Below, piece by piece: positions 1-11,572 of a DNA stretch of 64,000 nt; position 1 is the stretch's first letter, and each line of letters starts with the position of its first letter. Source of the DNA: Cucumis sativus (lineage: Eukaryota > Streptophyta > Magnoliopsida > Cucurbitales > Cucurbitaceae); assembly GCF_000004075.3 (NCBI RefSeq), contig NC_026657.2:4216001-4280000 (forward strand). Reading direction: 5' to 3'. Made by a program: the position numbers and the translations under genes. Below the pieces are notes generated by a model that was not told where the DNA came from, searched no databases, and was given only the letters and a program-made list of their open reading frames with translations.

Positions 1-39
1 AACACTAATTTAATTTGTATTATGTACAACTAATTTTTT

Positions 40-365
40 TTCATTTTTTTTGGACAAATTCCAAGTTATACAACTAAACTTTTAAATTTCTCTTCATTTA
101 AACTTCAAACCAAACCAATAATTGTATCAACTTTTAAACATTTTGAACTTTGGGAGTGTATCAATTTAAATCTTAACTTGAATTAATAGTTGTATCAATT
201 TAAACTTTAAATTAAACTTTCAATAATGCATCAATTTAAACCCTCCATTCTATTTTATTTGGCACATTTAAGAAAGTCGTAGGTTTAAATTAATACAAAT
301 AAATTTATAACAGTTTAAGGTTTAAATTGATACCATCAAGTTTTAAATCGATGCAACTCTACAAA
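40..365. repeat. Short imperfect inverted-repeat element, family 2 (copy 1)
   Basis: The words tatcaatttaaa and its complement tttaaattgatac recur in both orientations around a centre near 250 (ctccattctattttattt). The same arrangement with a similar centre occurs at 21170-21490, which shows a dispersed repeat rather than unique DNA. It has no coding potential. It is probably a MITE-like element; the exact ends and target duplication were not resolved. Confidence 0.5.
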
Positions 366-2102
366 GATATATGGAAGCAAAGACAATAACGAAATTATAA
401 TATCACACATTCTTTAGCATATCTAACAAAACAAAGGAAAGAAAGTCTAAACAAACCAGAAATGAGAAGTAATGAAAAAAGTCACCCATGAAGGAATGAC
501 CCCCATGTTGGCAGTCTTTGTTTTCAAGTATGGTAGGCTAGTTTATGAACTACAAAGTTGCATATTTTTTTATTGACCATTAAAAAATTTAGACTAATTT
601 ACGTACGATATATAGACACTAGTCACGAATGGAATCAACACAGCTTTGAACTTGGAAATTTAGTTACTTAAGAAAAATTAACATGAACAACTTTAGTTTA
701 AGGTATGAAAGCAGAATGATCCCAACCAAACCTTTTCTTATAACAGACAAAATAGTATTCAGATAAACACAAATCATTTGACCACATGCATGTATTTTCG
801 TTACAAATTTTTTTTAAAAGTTTTTGGATAGTTTATCTTCTAATGCATAAAACTTTATGATATATTATTATATATAGAAGAAAATGAAAACCAGTTTCCT
901 AGAAGCTGTGTACGTATTGAATTGAAATGAGACCTTTTTCTTTTTTTTGGAGGATTGTTTTATAATTATTGAGAGAAGGATTAATTATCTGATACAAATT
1001 GTCATAAGTCGTGTACAATATGTTATAACCATCAAAATATTAGATGTAATATATAAAGATAGTATAGAGAACAAAAAATAACTTCACTAATATAAAATTA
1101 AACAACTATTTTTTGGCTCCCTAAGTGCGAGTCTCTGCTGCAATCTTGATCTTTTCTTGTTCTCAAAGTACTTTTCACTAAACTTAAGATTTCACTGAAT
1201 ATGTAAACATCTCTCTCACGAATGAATGCATCAGTTCTGCCAACACAATTTGTCGACATATGCACATTTAAACACACATGAATGGAGATTCTTCTTTTTC
1301 CAAATTTAAAGATTTTTAATAAAATGGGCATATCAAATGTTAATTATGTGGGGGAAATAAAGACCATTTGTTTACTGTAACGTATGTTCTGTTATTTTCA
1401 TCTTTTTTCCAACTTCTTTTCTCTCGAACAATTTTGTCAAACTACAACTTTCTTTTATATATTTATAAATCCTACCACGGAAAAAATAAAGAAGATTTAG
1501 ATTGAAGGAAAAGTTAGGAATTGATCATGACCATCAAATTACTAGAATAATATTACATTCGAGATCCAAGAAAATAGAGGTCATGAGCAAATTATATTAG
1601 AGAGTAATAAAAATTTAAGAGACAAAATAACAGACAGCGAGAGAAAGTATTTTAGAGATGAAGAGAAATTTATTAGACAGTCTTAATTAACTTGTAAAGA
1701 GTGGCGGATCCAAAAATTTTATATAAAGGACATCGAACACTATATAATAAACACATTAAAAATGTTAAAAAAATATCTCGACGTTTCACTGATGCTTCAA
1801 TAACATTCACTGCATTTGTAGCAATAAAGAAATAATTTTCACATAATTTTTTATAATGTAAATATGTGAATTTTAAAATTGCATAAAAAAAAAAAAAACA
1901 TTTTTCATGAAATATTGTTGATAGAGTGAAATTTTGGATTACTGACTTTGTTGCGTTTTTTTAAAAATATTTGTTAGATAACAAATGAGGCTTGGAAATA
2001 AGTTATAGTTTCACGGACTTTGTTGCATTTTTTTCTAGATAACAAATGAGGGCTTGGAAATAAGTTAGGGTTTTATATTAGATATGTTTTTTTTCTCTTT
2101 TT

Positions 2103-2285
2103 TAAAAATGAGCATTTTTAAAAATAACAAAATAAATTAAAATATTTACAAGTTATAGCAAAAATTTTTATTGTATCACTAATAGTCCTCTATCACCTAT
2201 AGCATATCAATGAACATCACTGATAGAATTTGCTATAAGTTGTAAATATTTTGTAAAATTTACTATTTTTAAAAATTTCTCTTTA
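2103..2285. repeat. MITE-like family 1 element
   Basis: The ends are near-complementary (tatttacaagttatagcaaa and its counterpart ctataagttgtaaatatttt), and the centre carries tatcac/gtgata words (atcactgatagaatt). The same plan recurs at least a dozen times in this window. Non-coding. Confidence 0.55.
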
Positions 2286-4245
2286 AAAAATTATATTTTT
2301 TTTAGGAAATCAAATTTGAGGGTTTCACCGACTTTGTTGCATTTTCTTAAAATATTTGTTAGATAGCAAATGAGAGCTAGGAAATAGGCAAAAATCAAAC
2401 TCACAACCTAAACCCTAAATCACTACACACCACAAGCATGAAGCTAAATTCAATATATTGTAATCAGACACTTTAAAATTAATATTAAAATACATGTGTC
2501 CGACTCCTTAAGAAATCTGTTCCAGACTACATGACTAATAAAGATTGACACATGACAAAATAATTGGATGTGAATTGTGGAAGAGAGTGACAAATGAGAA
2601 TATACACACTAGTATGAGCATCTATTTTAATAATAGTTGTAATAAACTTCTGTTCTTTTTATCTTCTATATTTATTTATTTATTTTTCATTCTCATTTTA
2701 TTTTTAAATCTAAGTATACACATTATCATATTGATATGTAACTATAAATGGTGGATCAATAATATGTGAAATTGATTTGCATCTATAATTGTTGTTTGTA
2801 CTTTGCACACATATGTGTAACAAGATTACCTATGATTGATTGAAGAGAGTAGACTATAATAAATGATATATTAGTTATACATTCAAAAGATAGTCATATT
2901 TTCAAGTTATTTATATACATGACATATTTTAATTTAGTAGTTTAATAAATAAAAGTATAAAAACCACTTTAGTCCTAAATTAATATTTATAAAAATAATA
3001 ATTTAGTGTCTAAAGTTTAATAGTAACAATTTAGTTTTTGTATTTTTAATTTTAGAAATTGTAACGATTTGAATTAATTAGTGTTAAATTTTAGCGAAAT
3101 TTCTTTCTATGACTCTACAACATATAAAGAATACATCACAAAATTGTAAAAAAATTACATCTAATTTTGATTCTTTTGTTTTTATAATAGAGAAAAAATT
3201 ATTACAACTTTAAGAATAGAAAGAAAAAATTATTAATTTTAGGAAAGTTGAAAGAAAGAAATGAAGTGTTTTTTAATTGATATGTTATATTATAATTAGA
3301 GAAGGGATATAATCAGAAGACGTGGCAGTTGAGCTGCTTAAATTGACTCCACGTGGTATTAATAAGGTCAAATAAATAGTTTAGCTGCTTTTTTTTGTCA
3401 AATTGGCTCCTTCAAATTTGTAAGCATAGCCATGTCAGCATGCAGCCACCAAAGTTTCTACGAAATTTTGTTGATTATTACATTATGTTCAAATAATTAC
3501 TCCTTATTGGTGTTAATATCATGCACCAAGGACATTAATATGTATATTTGAGTATACTTCACACCATGTTGTTGGTTTCCTTAGTAGATTTTGTGGCTCT
3601 TTTCAAACAAATCTTTGAATATTGTATTACATGTTTGCAAATATTCTAACTAATATAGCCAAGGCGTTAGAATAAAAATTAAGCAAAATAAACCATTCTT
3701 GTAGAAAAAAAATGTATATCTATTAATTGTTAACGTGAACTTACCAATTTTTTCGAAGTTAAATAATATCTCTAGTGGGTAGAGTTAATCATATAAATTT
3801 TGAGGAAAAATTGCAATTTAATATTTGAATAATTAAGATTTAGAGAAAATACTATCTTTTTCTTTATTTTATTATTTCTCAAACTCTTCACATTTGTTTC
3901 TTTGTTGTTGTTTTTGTTTTTGTTTTGTGTTTTTGTTTTTGGTAGTTGAACAATAACATTTAATTTTCTATACATTTTATACTATTCATGATGTATGCAT
4001 AAATTTATACTTTCTACCCAAAAAATTGTTTTTTAAAATAAATTATCGTTCTTCAAGGTTGGTTCAATTTTTAATCTATACATAATTTCTTACATTTTAA
4101 TTTTAGTCATGTACCATTACCAACTTCCTTCAACTTTAAGTTGTTTTTCTCTCACTAGTTCTAAAGATATAGGTCTTGATGTTCTCCGTACCACCCTTCC
4201 CTTTTTCTAGAATCCACTCGAGCTCTACCAAAACAATATTTAAAG

Positions 4246-4492
4246 GGACTTTTGAAAAAATAGTAAAAAAATTATGATAATAGAGGTCTTACAGCATTTT
4301 CTAATTTGCAAAAGTAGAAAATTTAATAGTGATGATCATTTGATAACTCTATGATTACCATCTAATAATATTTCAATAGTTCTATGATTATCGTTTGATT
4401 TTTTCATATTCGCAATATGCAAAAAAAAAAAAAAATGTCAAAAGCTATTTTTTTTCTAAATGTTTATGTCATTTGATACAAATTTTCTTTTT
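4246..4492 (+). repeat. Dispersed element, family 3 (copy 1)
   Basis: It contains, in order, attatgataatagag, a gataactctatgat-type block, a catattcgcaatatg block, an A-run, ttttttctaaat and atttgatacaa. The same ordered blocks occur at 28612-28858 and, reversed, at 23705-23912. Non-coding. It is probably a short non-autonomous transposon copy. Confidence 0.5.
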
Positions 4493-5506
4493 CTAACCAT
4501 ATTTATTATTCTTATTATAATATTTCTTAAGTAATTTTGATAAACATTAAGTTTGAAAGATAAGAATAAAACTAAATATTTAAAAGTATAAGAAGGAAAA
4601 GTAACCCTTAAAAAAGACTATTTTGTTGAGGTTACGTAAGTACTACTTTTAACTAAGAAAAGATTAAGAAACAAAAATTTTGAACAAAGTATTGTTAAAA
4701 ATAAATTATACGTAAGAGAAAACCAACTATTCGAATGACAATTATTTTATATTTTCTTTTAAAACGGCAATCTAAAATTCACCACTATTTTCCATTAAAA
4801 TAAAAAGTATATATAATATATAGTACGTAAAAATTCAACTATATTATTATAATTATATATTAGTGAAATAATCAAACATTTTGGCATTCTAATCCATTTC
4901 ATGAAATCAATTATATTAGAATGATGATGTTGGAAAAGTCCAACACGTATGAAATTTGTCCAATTACTAAATGTACCATTGCTTATCTAACTTTTTAACT
5001 TAATATATTCTATTAGCTACATTCTACTATAGTTTAACTCACATAAAATTTTACTATCAATTAAAAATCTTACAATTATTCTATTTCATTTACTTTAAAT
5101 GTTGGATTGCAAAAAGAAAACTGTTTTTCTTTTATTACAAATATCCCTTCTCCCATAATTAATGTTGCAAATTAAAAATTCAAAAGCTAAAAATAATTTT
5201 TTAAAAACCTCAGAAATTTCAAACTACAATAGGGTGGAATTCGAATATCTGGCATATTAATTAGAAACATGTGTCATAACCAATTTAATTGTACATATAT
5301 ATATGTGTGTATATATATTGTATATATTGGATAATATTAAAAAGGAAACTACAAAAGAGAACACTTTATTGGAAGAGCATATTAGGTGATAAGTTTCAGT
5401 CAAACTTTTTTCTTGATGGTTTCTATATTAATTTCAGGTTGATAATTAAAGAGATGCTTTGGGCTGACTATTCAATATAAGCCAACAACCATCAAATTTC
5501 CATCCA

Positions 5507-5529
5507 AAAATATATATATATATATATAA
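5507..5529 (+). promoter_or_regulatory. TATA-box region of MGNC gene 1
   Basis: An (AT)n tract ending in tatatataacaccatc lies about 80-95 bp before the ATG at 5605. A CT-rich leader follows. The downstream words (acaccatc, tctcct, tctccaaa) reappear after the TATA-like sequence of the paralogue near 9891, so the core promoter seems to have been duplicated with the gene. Confidence 0.5.
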
Positions 5530-5604
5530 CACCATCTTTCTCCTTTCTCCAAAACTCCCTTCATTTCTCTCTTTCTAGCTATCTCAAAAGATAACCTCAT
5601 CACC

Positions 5605-5922
5605 ATGGGAAATTGTACAAGCAACAAATATTTGGCAGAGACAATAGTGCCGATGAGCGATGACGACGAAGAAGTGGAGGAGATGCTGAGAAGGAGGCTA
5701 GTTGTCAAAAACGGAGCTCAGAAATGTTCAGCGAGTACCACGACGGAGTTGAAGATTAGGATCACAAAGAGAGAGCTGGAGAAGTTGTTGTGCAAAGTGG
5801 ATGTGGAGGAGTTGCCAGTGACGGAGCTGTTATCCAAGTTAATCGATGTTGGCGATACATTCGAGAGTACCCATCAGCGATCATGGCGGCCTTCTTTGCA
5901 AAGTATTCCTGAAGTGAATTGA
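5605..5922 (+). CDS. Small acidic MGNC protein 1 (predicted N-acylated, plant-specific)
   Basis: This is an intronless gene for 105 aa. The start has good context (caccATGgg) and gives Met-Gly-Asn-Cys, so Gly2 is a likely N-myristoylation site and Cys4 a likely palmitoylation site; I infer a membrane-peripheral protein. An acidic run occupies residues 18-26 (SDDDEEVEE) and is followed by RRR. A Thr-rich stretch leads into the conserved segment TELKIRITKRELEKLL (about 47-62), then a variable part, then the C-terminal block RSWRPSLQSIPE (92-103). The first block, the basic helix-like segment and the C-terminal block are shared with the paralogue at 10000. I recognise the pattern as a small plant family but cannot name a function. 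A TATA box and short CT-rich leader precede it. Confidence 0.85.
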   Translation: MGNCTSNKYLAETIVPMSDDDEEVEEMLRRRLVVKNGAQKCSASTTTELKIRITKRELEKLLCKVDVEELPVTELLSKLIDVGDTFESTHQRSWRPSLQSIPEVN

Positions 5923-7427
5923 ACAACATATATGTTAAATATTGTAAATATTGGATGTAGACAGGGGGAGTATTTTGAACCTACTTAGGACTATGATTGT
6001 TTTAAAGAGGTTTGATATATGACCACTTGAGTTGAATTATGCTCAGGTTGGGTTGAGAGATATAAGTATATACGTTTTAGTTTTCTCGATTTTATAGTTT
6101 TATATAAAAAAAAGAAGCGAAAATCGGAATTGCCATAAAAGAAGATATAGTCAAATAATGTTTTAGCTTGTTAGTTAAGCACAATTATATATCTGATATC
6201 ATGATATTTGTAATAAACAATGTTGTATTAACAAGATGAAAAGAGGGGCTATTTGGAATATAGAGTTGGATATGATAATGTGTGAGTTAAAATATATTTT
6301 AGTGTGTATTTGAAATACAAAACTTTTTTTTGATTAGTCTTAGATAATTAATTGTGCTTAGCTGAAATTGATCGTTAGGTGATATCAGTAAAGAGAGAAT
6401 AAAGATGTTATTTAAACCGTTGAATTGTATAACGGTCGTGTTTAGTGTTAAAATAATACACTTAATTACCATATATTTTAGCCTTATTCAACTCATTCTA
6501 TGATGAGAAAATACCGTGTATTAAAAAAAAAAATGATTAATGTTAGAAACGGGTGTTGAATTAATTAGATTTTTTATTTTAAATAATTGTTAATTTTTGT
6601 TTCCAAAATTTATAGTTCAAGGAGTTTTTCACGAGCATTCGAATCAATAGAAATTCTAATGATTTTTTTTTTTTGGAGTTAGGGAGTTGTTTGTTAGGAG
6701 TTGAGTATCAAAACACTTAGTGCAACTGAAGCACGCACTTCTCATAAAATAAAATTCAATGTCACATGCTTTCTTAAACTTTTATTATTCTGATTAACAT
6801 TTTTGTTGTTAATTTGTTTAACTTTGGTATTTCTGCTTAATTAGCTTTAAACAACCTTATTATTATTAATTTTTCTAAGACTTTGTGAATGTAAATACCT
6901 TTGCTTACATTTCCCAATTGAATCCTTGTGTTGAATTGATCACCTAAAACAAGATGGCTGGAAAACTTTGTCTAACTAAAAACTTGCATCAAACAAATCA
7001 AAAGAAAAGAAAAGGTTTACAATCAATGAAGGCACATACCTTGCATTCAAAACTTCCTTGTATGTGATTTTTTGAGCTCACCCTAGGCTCCTTATAGTGT
7101 GTTTCTTGAGCTTGCTCTCAACCCTCCTCCATACATCATTCATTTAAGTTGCATTTAGACTCCACAATTGAGTTTTCTAAGCTACCTCTTATTAAACTTT
7201 TATCTCTCTAGATGAACTCTCGATCTCAAGTTATCTCCTTGAATCTACAAGTTGATGTCACAACCAATGCACCTAGTCTTCATTTGACAACAATAATAAT
7301 TGTTTTTATAAGGAAAGAGAGTGACCTGCAAAAATAAGATCACCTGGACACATGCACATGTGATGCTTTCCCACAGAAATTTTGAGTCTTAAACCCTAAA
7401 ATAAATAAGGGGATAGTTGCAAATTTA

Positions 7428-7672
7428 GCCATTAGATGCAAAATAATTAAGTATATAGCAACATTTTTAAAAAATTGCAAATATAGCAAAATTTATCAAA
7501 TTTTATCAATGATAGAAATCTATCACCGATAGACCATATTGTAAATATTGATATATTATTGATAGATCATACAAATCTATCAGTGATACAAGTCTATCAG
7601 CGATAGTCTTGCTATATTTGCAATTTCTTTTAAATGTTTCTATATTCTTAATTATTATTCCTAAAATGACCA
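7428..7672. repeat. MITE-like family 1 element
   Basis: It begins gttgcaaatttagcc...aataattaagtatatagcaac and ends with the approximate complement (gctatatttgcaatttc...). The core holds several tctatcaNNgatag words. The terminal parts match the copies at 41095-41345 and 61330-61585 especially well, so these three form a subgroup. Confidence 0.6.
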
Positions 7673-9639
7673 TCAATTATAATTATCCAGTAATTGTGTT
7701 TATATGAGTGTTCGAATTAGATTGTTCCAGTAAGGTTTTAGAGTAACATATGGTATAGATCTTCATCCTACCAAGTAGAAGGATGTGCCCTGCCATATCA
7801 TGATTGGCTAGGGTTGTCACGTCCAAGCACTATCTCGGTTCATTTTGGTCCTAGGGTGATTCTTTTGGTTGGAAATACAGAAATATGCCTCATTAGTTAT
7901 TTTGTAATTAGGTTCAACTAAGGTTGAGCATGTTGATTACTGCCCTACTTGAGTTTATCCTCCTCTCCAGAGTCTAAATTGGACATGAGGTGCAATTTTT
8001 TAGTCTAAATAACATTATTATCTTCTTTATTTTGGTCGATTTTAAGTTGTATTCTTACTTTACATCGAATATACCCTCTAATCCAAAAAGACAACTCATA
8101 ACAGAGACCAACGTAAATAAAAAAAAAAAGGGTCTCATCACTTTCACTCTTCATTTTGGAATTGGGTGTGAAAATATGAACGAAAAACGAATAGGGGAAA
8201 CAAAGTACTATAAATGATGACATGAGTTAGATGAGTTTTTGGTAAATCAAACTGTTTCTGATTAGCCATATTGCAGCTACTCAATTTTTATTCCAAGTGG
8301 ACCAATTAATGAAATTAATTATTCAACTATATATATTATTTTGCAATTCCTTCAAATTTGGAACTTTGTGACATTTTCAAATAACAAAGGCTTATCCTCA
8401 TGGAGGGTTGGTATGAAAAAGCTTACTTTTAATTTGGACTTCAACAACCCCTTTTAAAGAAGCAAAACATTTCATAAACAAACAAAATATATATTTGTAT
8501 ATATATATATATCACTAAACGTTATTGGCTAGAAAATAAGAGTTAACAAAGGAAATGACTTTTTCATTTTAATTGTAGTGAATGACATCAAAGTTAGCAA
8601 CCATGTTTGAAAATTGTGAAGTAACAGCAGCCAAAATGTGAAAACCTTTATTATTATTTTCTTGGGTCAATTAGTGGTTAAGTTCACACTACATAATATT
8701 CATGTGGTTGAAGATTATTCTCCCTTTTATTACAATCACTCATCAATTGTCCCTTTCTCACAACTTGAATGTTGAATATAAATTTGACCTTTAAGAGTGG
8801 TTGGTCGTAGTCTTTTTGTAGGCTTAAATTTTGTGTTGAAGTAACTATTTCACTTCTGTTTTCACGTCATGACAACAATAGTAAGAGGTTCACGAACAAT
8901 GTCGTCCTGTAGGGATGAGATTCACACAGATGGAGTAAACAAAACCATGTAGCCCCCCACTGGTTAGGAATATGAAGTCTTTATTGACTCGAGAAAGAAA
9001 GAGCAGATCTAAAAATTTATGAACAATTTTTTTTATGAACCGACATATATTTATATAAATATAGCAAATCACATAGTCTATTAGTGATAAAAGAATGAGA
9101 TTTTGTTATATTTGAAAATATTTTATCTATTTTGCATCAAAAACAACTGCCCTAACTTCCATTCATGACCCTCCAACCTTTATTTACTTTTATCATTTTG
9201 TTTAAGTACTTAGATCATGTTTCATCGTGATTTCAAAAATAGTTACAATTACTTCTTCTTTTTTTGTTATTTTTGAAATTTTTGTTAAACATGTTTTTAA
9301 TTAAAAAAAAAACCAATTATAATGATATGAGAATTATATCCAAAATGTAAAATTCTTTTTAACAAAATCACTATCATGTATTAAGATGCATTGCAAATTG
9401 CATCATTTTTATGCAAACCTACTCAAGTGTTTATTCATAAGTTGTCGCAGAGAAATTTTAAAAAAAATGAAAAGAAAGAAAGAATATTTTCCCTACGTTG
9501 AAGAAGGGATGTATATACGAAGATAAATACAACTTTACATGCATCAAAATAAATATATATATATTTTTATTTATTTTGGATAATTAAAACAGATAACTTT
9601 TATCTTTTTAAGATTTAATAGTAAAAGTATAGTGCTTAG

Positions 9640-9770
9640 CATTTTTGGAGAATTGCAACTCTAGCAAAAATATATTACAGATGTCTGTACCAATAGTATG
9701 ACCAATCACTAACTGATTTCTAAAGCTAATATAATTCAAAATTTTGCTATATTAGCAAATTCATCTTTTG
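9640..9770. repeat. MITE-like family 1 element (degenerate)
   Basis: It has the terminal words ttgcaactctagcaaaa and ttttgctatattagcaaa in inverted orientation around a short, decayed core. It is shorter than the full copies. It lies just upstream of MGNC gene 2, so it may fall inside that gene's promoter. Confidence 0.4.
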
Positions 9771-9890
9771 CAAATAGTTTGCAAATAGCTGTATTTACAT
9801 TTTTTTTCTGTGTGACAACATTTTTGGCTTGGACTTATTTCAGCTTTCATCACCTTCCATTATTCATGACAACAAACTTTCATCATCAAT

Positions 9891-9900
9891 ATTATTTATA
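9891..9900 (+). promoter_or_regulatory. TATA-like element of MGNC gene 2
   Basis: The sequence attatttata is followed by caacacaccatcatctctcc, which resembles the block after the TATA box of MGNC gene 1. It lies 100 bp before the ATG. If it is used, the in-frame upstream ATG at 9829 would not be transcribed. Confidence 0.4.
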
Positions 9901-9939
9901 CAACACACCATCATCTCTCCTTCTCCAAATCTCACCTTC

Positions 9940-9966
9940 CTCTCTCTCTCTCTCTCTCTCTCTCTC
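9940..9966 (+). repeat. (CT)n microsatellite in the leader of MGNC gene 2
   Basis: This is about 13 uninterrupted CT repeats, ending 33 bp before the start codon. CT-rich leaders are common in plants. The tract is likely to vary in length between individuals. Confidence 0.85.
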
Positions 9967-9999
9967 CAGAGAAATTTAGAGCAATTAGAAGCGTTCCCC

Positions 10000-10344
10000 A
10001 TGGGAAACTGTGTGAGCAGCAATTGTTTATGTGGAAAACCAACAAGAATACTTAGCGATGAGGAAGCTCTAGAGATGATGAAGAGAAGAATTATGGCTTA
10101 CGATGAGACTCCGAGATCTTCGAAGGCGGCAACAACAACAGAGGTGAAGATCAAGATCACAAAAAAAGAACTAGAGATGTTACTAGGTAATTATACGGTG
10201 GTGGAGGTGAAGGACGAGCTGCCCTCGGCACATTTCTTTTCGCAGCCAATCGTCGAATTGCAGCCAATCGACATCGACGATGCCTTCGAGATGCAGCCAC
10301 GATCATGGCGGCCTTCCCTGCAGAGTATCCCTGAGATGGATTGA
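10000..10344 (+). CDS. Small acidic MGNC protein 2 (tandem paralogue)
   Basis: This is an intronless gene for 114 aa. I chose the ATG at 10000 (context ccccATGgg) because it yields Met-Gly-Asn-Cys as in the paralogue. The frame is open back to an ATG at 9829, but those 57 extra codons are translated microsatellite and leader. Gly2 and Cys4 (plus Cys9 and Cys11) are candidate acylation sites. Residues 19-30 are acidic then basic. The conserved segment TEVKIKITKKELEMLL runs from about 47 to 62, and the C-terminal block RSWRPSLQSIPE from 101 to 112. Between them the sequence is longer than in copy 1 and carries VELQPIDIDD. The role is unknown; I infer a membrane-attached plant signalling or adaptor protein. 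It lies 4.1 kb from its paralogue on the same strand. Confidence 0.85.
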   Translation: MGNCVSSNCLCGKPTRILSDEEALEMMKRRIMAYDETPRSSKAATTTEVKIKITKKELEMLLGNYTVVEVKDELPSAHFFSQPIVELQPIDIDDAFEMQPRSWRPSLQSIPEMD

Positions 10345-11190
10345 AATCCAGAGTGATTTTATCTTCTTTTTCTTTTCTTCTTCTTACTCATCTTGTTATG
10401 GTGTGGTTTTCCATGAACACTTTTGGGGATCTCTGTTTTCTCTCTCTGGTTTAATATTTGGAGTTTTTTGGTCTCCAAATTGTTTCTCTGAGACACATAT
10501 AGAACCAAACCAATAGTAAACTTTGTTTTTTTTTTTTCCTTTTGAACTATCGGTTATGAATACACAACCACAAGAGAAACGAAGATTTGAGCCTCCAACT
10601 TTATTCACACATTGAAAGAGTATATATAAAAATTATTGTTGAGTTATGTTCTACCTTAACAAACTTTGAATGTTGTTTGTAAATTGAGTATTGTTGGTAG
10701 AGTAGCTACTATCTTAAAAGCAAATTAATCGTTTCTTGCAAGTCGCACTCTAATTTTAATACAGTACTCACTCTTATACCTGAGAATGATTGAAATCAAG
10801 TCGAAATTTTGCTCATACTAAAAAGAATGAGTACGAAAAAAGACACTATATCTAAAAACTAATTATAAAAAGAAAAATCCTTAGGAAAACCTCAAATGAT
10901 CAATTATAAGAACCCAAGCCAAAACGTTTTCTAATCTAAATTAAAATATAGAAAAAATTTCAGATCTGAATTAATATAAAAGCATCTCAAATTTGTGTTA
11001 AAATATGGAAAACATTTTGAGATTTAAATGTGGAAAACAATCGGTAGTAATTAGGGGGTTCAATAGACAATTGCAAATCAAATCAAACCGCAAATCGAAC
11101 AAAAATCGAATGCATGAGGTTCAGTGCAGTGTCAATTAAATTGAATCCGGTTCGGTTCGGTTTAAGACATTAAATTAATTTTAAAACCGA
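10345..11190. other. 3' flank of MGNC gene 2 and spacer
   Basis: No gene is seen. The first few hundred bases are likely 3' UTR and downstream flank. Near 11140-11170 there is a tandem ggttcggttcggttt word, a motif often seen in plant transposons, which marks the entry into the repeat block that follows. Confidence 0.4.
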
Positions 11191-11572
11191 ACTGATCTGT
11201 AAGAGTTTGTACAATCATATAGAAAACTAAAACGATCATGTAAGAGGTTCAATGATCATATAAAAAGTTAAACGATCGTGTATGAGGGTAAATGATTATG
11301 AATATTGTTTGAAGGCTAAATGATCACGTGTAAGAGGGTAAATAATGATCATATAGAAAGTTAAATGATCGTGTAAGAGGTAGAACGATCGTATAGAAAG
11401 CTAAATGATCGTCTAAGAAGGAAAACAATTCTGAACGTTTAGTACGTACGTTTACAATCGTTTAAAAGCTAAACAATCGTGTAAGAAGATAAACGATTAC
11501 AATCGTTTGAAAGTTAAACGATCGCGTAAGTGGACAAACAATCGTATAAAAAGCTAAATGACTAGATTTAGG
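11190..11572. repeat. Degenerate array of a ~30-35 bp unit (ttaaacgatcgtgtaagag type)
   Basis: About ten diverged copies of a unit containing aaacgatcgt or aatgatcgt, alternating with gtaagagg or atagaaag, run head to tail. The core word ctaaacgat / atcgtttag also recurs inside the foldback element at 14.4-14.7 kb and at 27.95-28.15 kb, so the array is probably transposon-derived. Non-coding. Confidence 0.6.

Larger units (their letters stand above)
366..5500. other. Gene-poor AT-rich stretch
   Basis: I see no gene with homology or coding character here. Open frames around 1100-1330, 2545-2770, 3770-3975 and 5290-5480 are short, low-complexity and unrelated to known proteins. The stretch contains a family 1 element (2103-2285), a family 3 element (4246-4492) and A/T runs. 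A CACGTG core lies near 3350, but it is over 2 kb from the next gene, so a regulatory role is not supported. Confidence 0.6.
5923..9890. other. Spacer between the tandem MGNC genes
   Basis: This stretch has no supported gene. The first 300 bp are the likely 3' UTR and downstream flank of MGNC gene 1. The remainder is AT-rich with a family 1 repeat at 7428-7672, a possible fragment at 9050-9135, another at 9640-9770, and short (TA)n near 8495-8512. The overlapping opposite-strand frames at 7990-8223 are low-complexity and are not credible genes. Confidence 0.55.
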
